Positions 5,546 to 6,689 of a DNA stretch of 6,689 bases are shown here, piece after piece; position 1 is the stretch's first letter, and every line of letters starts with the position of its first letter. A program made the translations under genes and the position numbers. Location of the stretch: NCBI GenBank assembly GCA_023423675.1, contig JAFAFD010000054.1:1-6689 (forward strand). The letters run 5' to 3'. This DNA comes from Pseudomonadota bacterium. GTDB lineage: Bacteria; Pseudomonadota; Gammaproteobacteria; Xanthomonadales; Xanthomonadaceae. The notes beneath the pieces are model-generated. The model made no database searches. It saw only the letters and a program-made list of their open reading frames with translations, and was not told where the DNA came from.

Positions 5546-6661
5546 TTACTCCAGCAGGTGCGCCCAGCCGTCCATGCCTTCCAGCCGCGACAGCACGATC
5601 TTCACGCAGACCAGCAGCGGCACCGCCAGCAGCAGGCCGATGATCCCCCACATCCAGCCGAACACCATCAGCGCCAGGATCAGGATCAACGGCGACAGCG
5701 CCATCCGCTTTCCCAGCACGATCGGGGTGATGATCTGCCCCTCCAGCGTGTGCAGGCCCAGGTAGATCGCCGCCGGCAGCAGCGACTGCAGCGGCTCGTC
5801 GTAACTGGCGAAGCCCATCAGCAGCATCACGATCATGCCGATCAGCGGGCCGACGTAGGGCGCGAAGTTGAGCAGCGCGGCCATCGTGCCCCACAGCAGT
5901 GCTTCGTCCAGCGGCAGGTCGAGGAAAAAAAACAGGCAGGCGGCGAACACCAGGCCAACCACCGCGTTGATCACGCTGATGGTCAGCACGTAGCGGCTGA
6001 CTTCCACTTCGATGGTGTGCAGGATCTCCACCGTGACTTTCTTCTTCTGCCGGTCGGGCAGCAGTGCGATCGCGTTGCGTTGCAGGTCTTGCCCGTAAAC
6101 CATGAAGAAGAACGTCAGCAACACCACCGCCAGCACCGAGGCCAGCAGCTTCGGTGTGGCGGTCAGCACCTTGTACGGATCGTTGACCTCGGTCTTGACC
6201 ACCTGCACGCGCTTGCCGGCGCTGTCGCCACCGGCGGCGCGGGCAATGTTCTCGGCGGCTTCGTTGGCCTGCTGCACCGGCTTGGTCAGCTTCTGCAGCT
6301 TTGGCGCCAGGCTGCGCAGTTCGCGCGGGGCGTCGCGCACCCATTCGCCGGCCGGCTGCACCAGTTGCTGTCCCAGCAAGACGGCCAGGGCGATGCCGCT
6401 GCACAGCACCGCCAGTGCGCTGATGAAGCGCGGGATGCGGATGCGTTGCAGCAGGCGGATGATCGGGTTGCCGACCAGGGCGAAGAACATCGACAGCAGC
6501 ACCGGCAGGATCAGGTCCTGGGTCGCCCACAGCACGAAGCCCACCGCCAGCACCGCCAGCACCACCAGCGAGGTGGGCGCGCGCGGGCGCGGCTGCAGCT
6601 GCGGCAGGTCGGGTGCCGGCACCGGCGGCGTTGCGGGCGCGCTGGTGGCGTCCTCGCTCAT
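5546..6661 (-). CDS. AI-2E (PerM/TqsA/YdiK) family transporter
   Basis: This 371-residue multi-spanning inner-membrane protein belongs to the family that includes E. coli TqsA (an autoinducer-2 exporter), PerM and YdiK, as well as some ion antiporters. A proline-rich N-terminus (1-29) precedes membrane segments at about 32-47, 50-68 and 79-100. A charged helical domain at about 101-170, the family hallmark, is followed by more segments at about 172-190, 226-247, 255-284, 294-306 and 319-356. The family motifs LLNFAPYVGPLIG (263-275) and EGQIITPIVLGKRM (307-320) are intact. The ATG is followed by A (ATGA), suggesting overlap with an upstream gene; no strong Shine-Dalgarno site is seen. Codons 244-246 (three Phe) contain a run of eight T, unusual for this GC-rich sequence. 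The name AI-2E does not establish AI-2 transport, because most members have an unknown substrate. Confidence 0.92.
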   Translation of the reverse strand: MSEDATSAPATPPVPAPDLPQLQPRPRAPTSLVVLAVLAVGFVLWATQDLILPVLLSMFFALVGNPIIRLLQRIRIPRFISALAVLCSGIALAVLLGQQLVQPAGEWVRDAPRELRSLAPKLQKLTKPVQQANEAAENIARAAGGDSAGKRVQVVKTEVNDPYKVLTATPKLLASVLAVVLLTFFFMVYGQDLQRNAIALLPDRQKKKVTVEILHTIEVEVSRYVLTISVINAVVGLVFAACLFFFLDLPLDEALLWGTMAALLNFAPYVGPLIGMIVMLLMGFASYDEPLQSLLPAAIYLGLHTLEGQIITPIVLGKRMALSPLILILALMVFGWMWGIIGLLLAVPLLVCVKIVLSRLEGMDGWAHLLE

Positions 6662-6689
6662 CCGTCGGCGCCTACGCCCGGCGTCGGGG
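6658..6689 (-). CDS. possible 3' tail of an unseen upstream minus-strand gene (partial)
   Basis: On the minus strand a frame open from the window edge ends with Pro-Thr-Pro-Gly-Val-Gly-Ala-Asp-Gly and then TGA at 6660-6658, overlapping the AI-2E ATG as ATGA. The same overlap type occurs at four other junctions here, which makes it plausible. Only nine full codons are visible and another frame also has a stop nearby (TAG at 6674-6672), so the true end of the upstream gene is uncertain. Confidence 0.25.
   Translation of the reverse strand, partial: PTPGVGADG

Noticed and set aside
5298..6530. 410-codon minus-strand open frame in another frame of the AI-2E gene
   Set aside because: Repetitive Gly/Ala/Arg/Pro composition. 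The overlapping frame encodes a clear AI-2E family protein with its motifs and membrane segments.
6663..6687. Repeated CGTCGG (6663-6668 and 6682-6687) upstream of the AI-2E gene
   Set aside because: Six-base repeats in GC-rich sequence are expected by chance, and the stretch may be the coding end of an upstream gene.

Overview
The window looks like a compact chromosomal segment of a high-GC gammaproteobacterium, most likely a member of the Xanthomonadaceae (Stenotrophomonas/Xanthomonas/Lysobacter type). This rests on the strong G/C bias at third codon positions, the gene families present and the very tight packing. It is an impression from the sequence, not a database result. The window is almost wholly coding. 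I see no tRNA, rRNA, CRISPR array, insertion sequence or phage gene, and no gene-free stretch over 300 bases.

The left half (1-3402, plus strand) is a transport operon. It opens with the last codons of an unseen upstream gene. Next come a HlyD-type membrane fusion (adaptor) protein and two tandem, clearly related ABC-2-type membrane proteins. Every junction is a 4-base ATGA or GTGA stop/start overlap, so the proteins are probably translationally coupled. The adaptor carries a TolC-docking type motif, which suggests a tripartite exporter spanning both membranes. No ATP-binding subunit is encoded between or after these genes, and none is fused to them. It must lie upstream, be supplied from elsewhere, or not exist. 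This is the most interesting question in the window.

The right half (3375-6689, minus strand) reads leftward. It holds an AI-2E/PerM-family membrane protein, a YigB-like HAD phosphatase and an M17 (leucyl) aminopeptidase with a complete set of metal and catalytic residues. The phosphatase and peptidase genes overlap by 4 bases. A 48-base gap between the AI-2E gene and the phosphatase gene holds a GC-rich hairpin followed by a TACAAT box. The last two genes may therefore have their own promoter and a leaderless GTG start.

The two gene groups converge and their coding sequences overlap tail to tail by 28 bases (3375-3402), leaving no room for a conventional intergenic terminator. The minus-strand genes look like housekeeping functions (membrane transport, phosphatase, peptide turnover) and the plus-strand genes like an export module. 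Nothing points to recent horizontal transfer. Overall this is a mostly ordinary region, with a few details worth checking.
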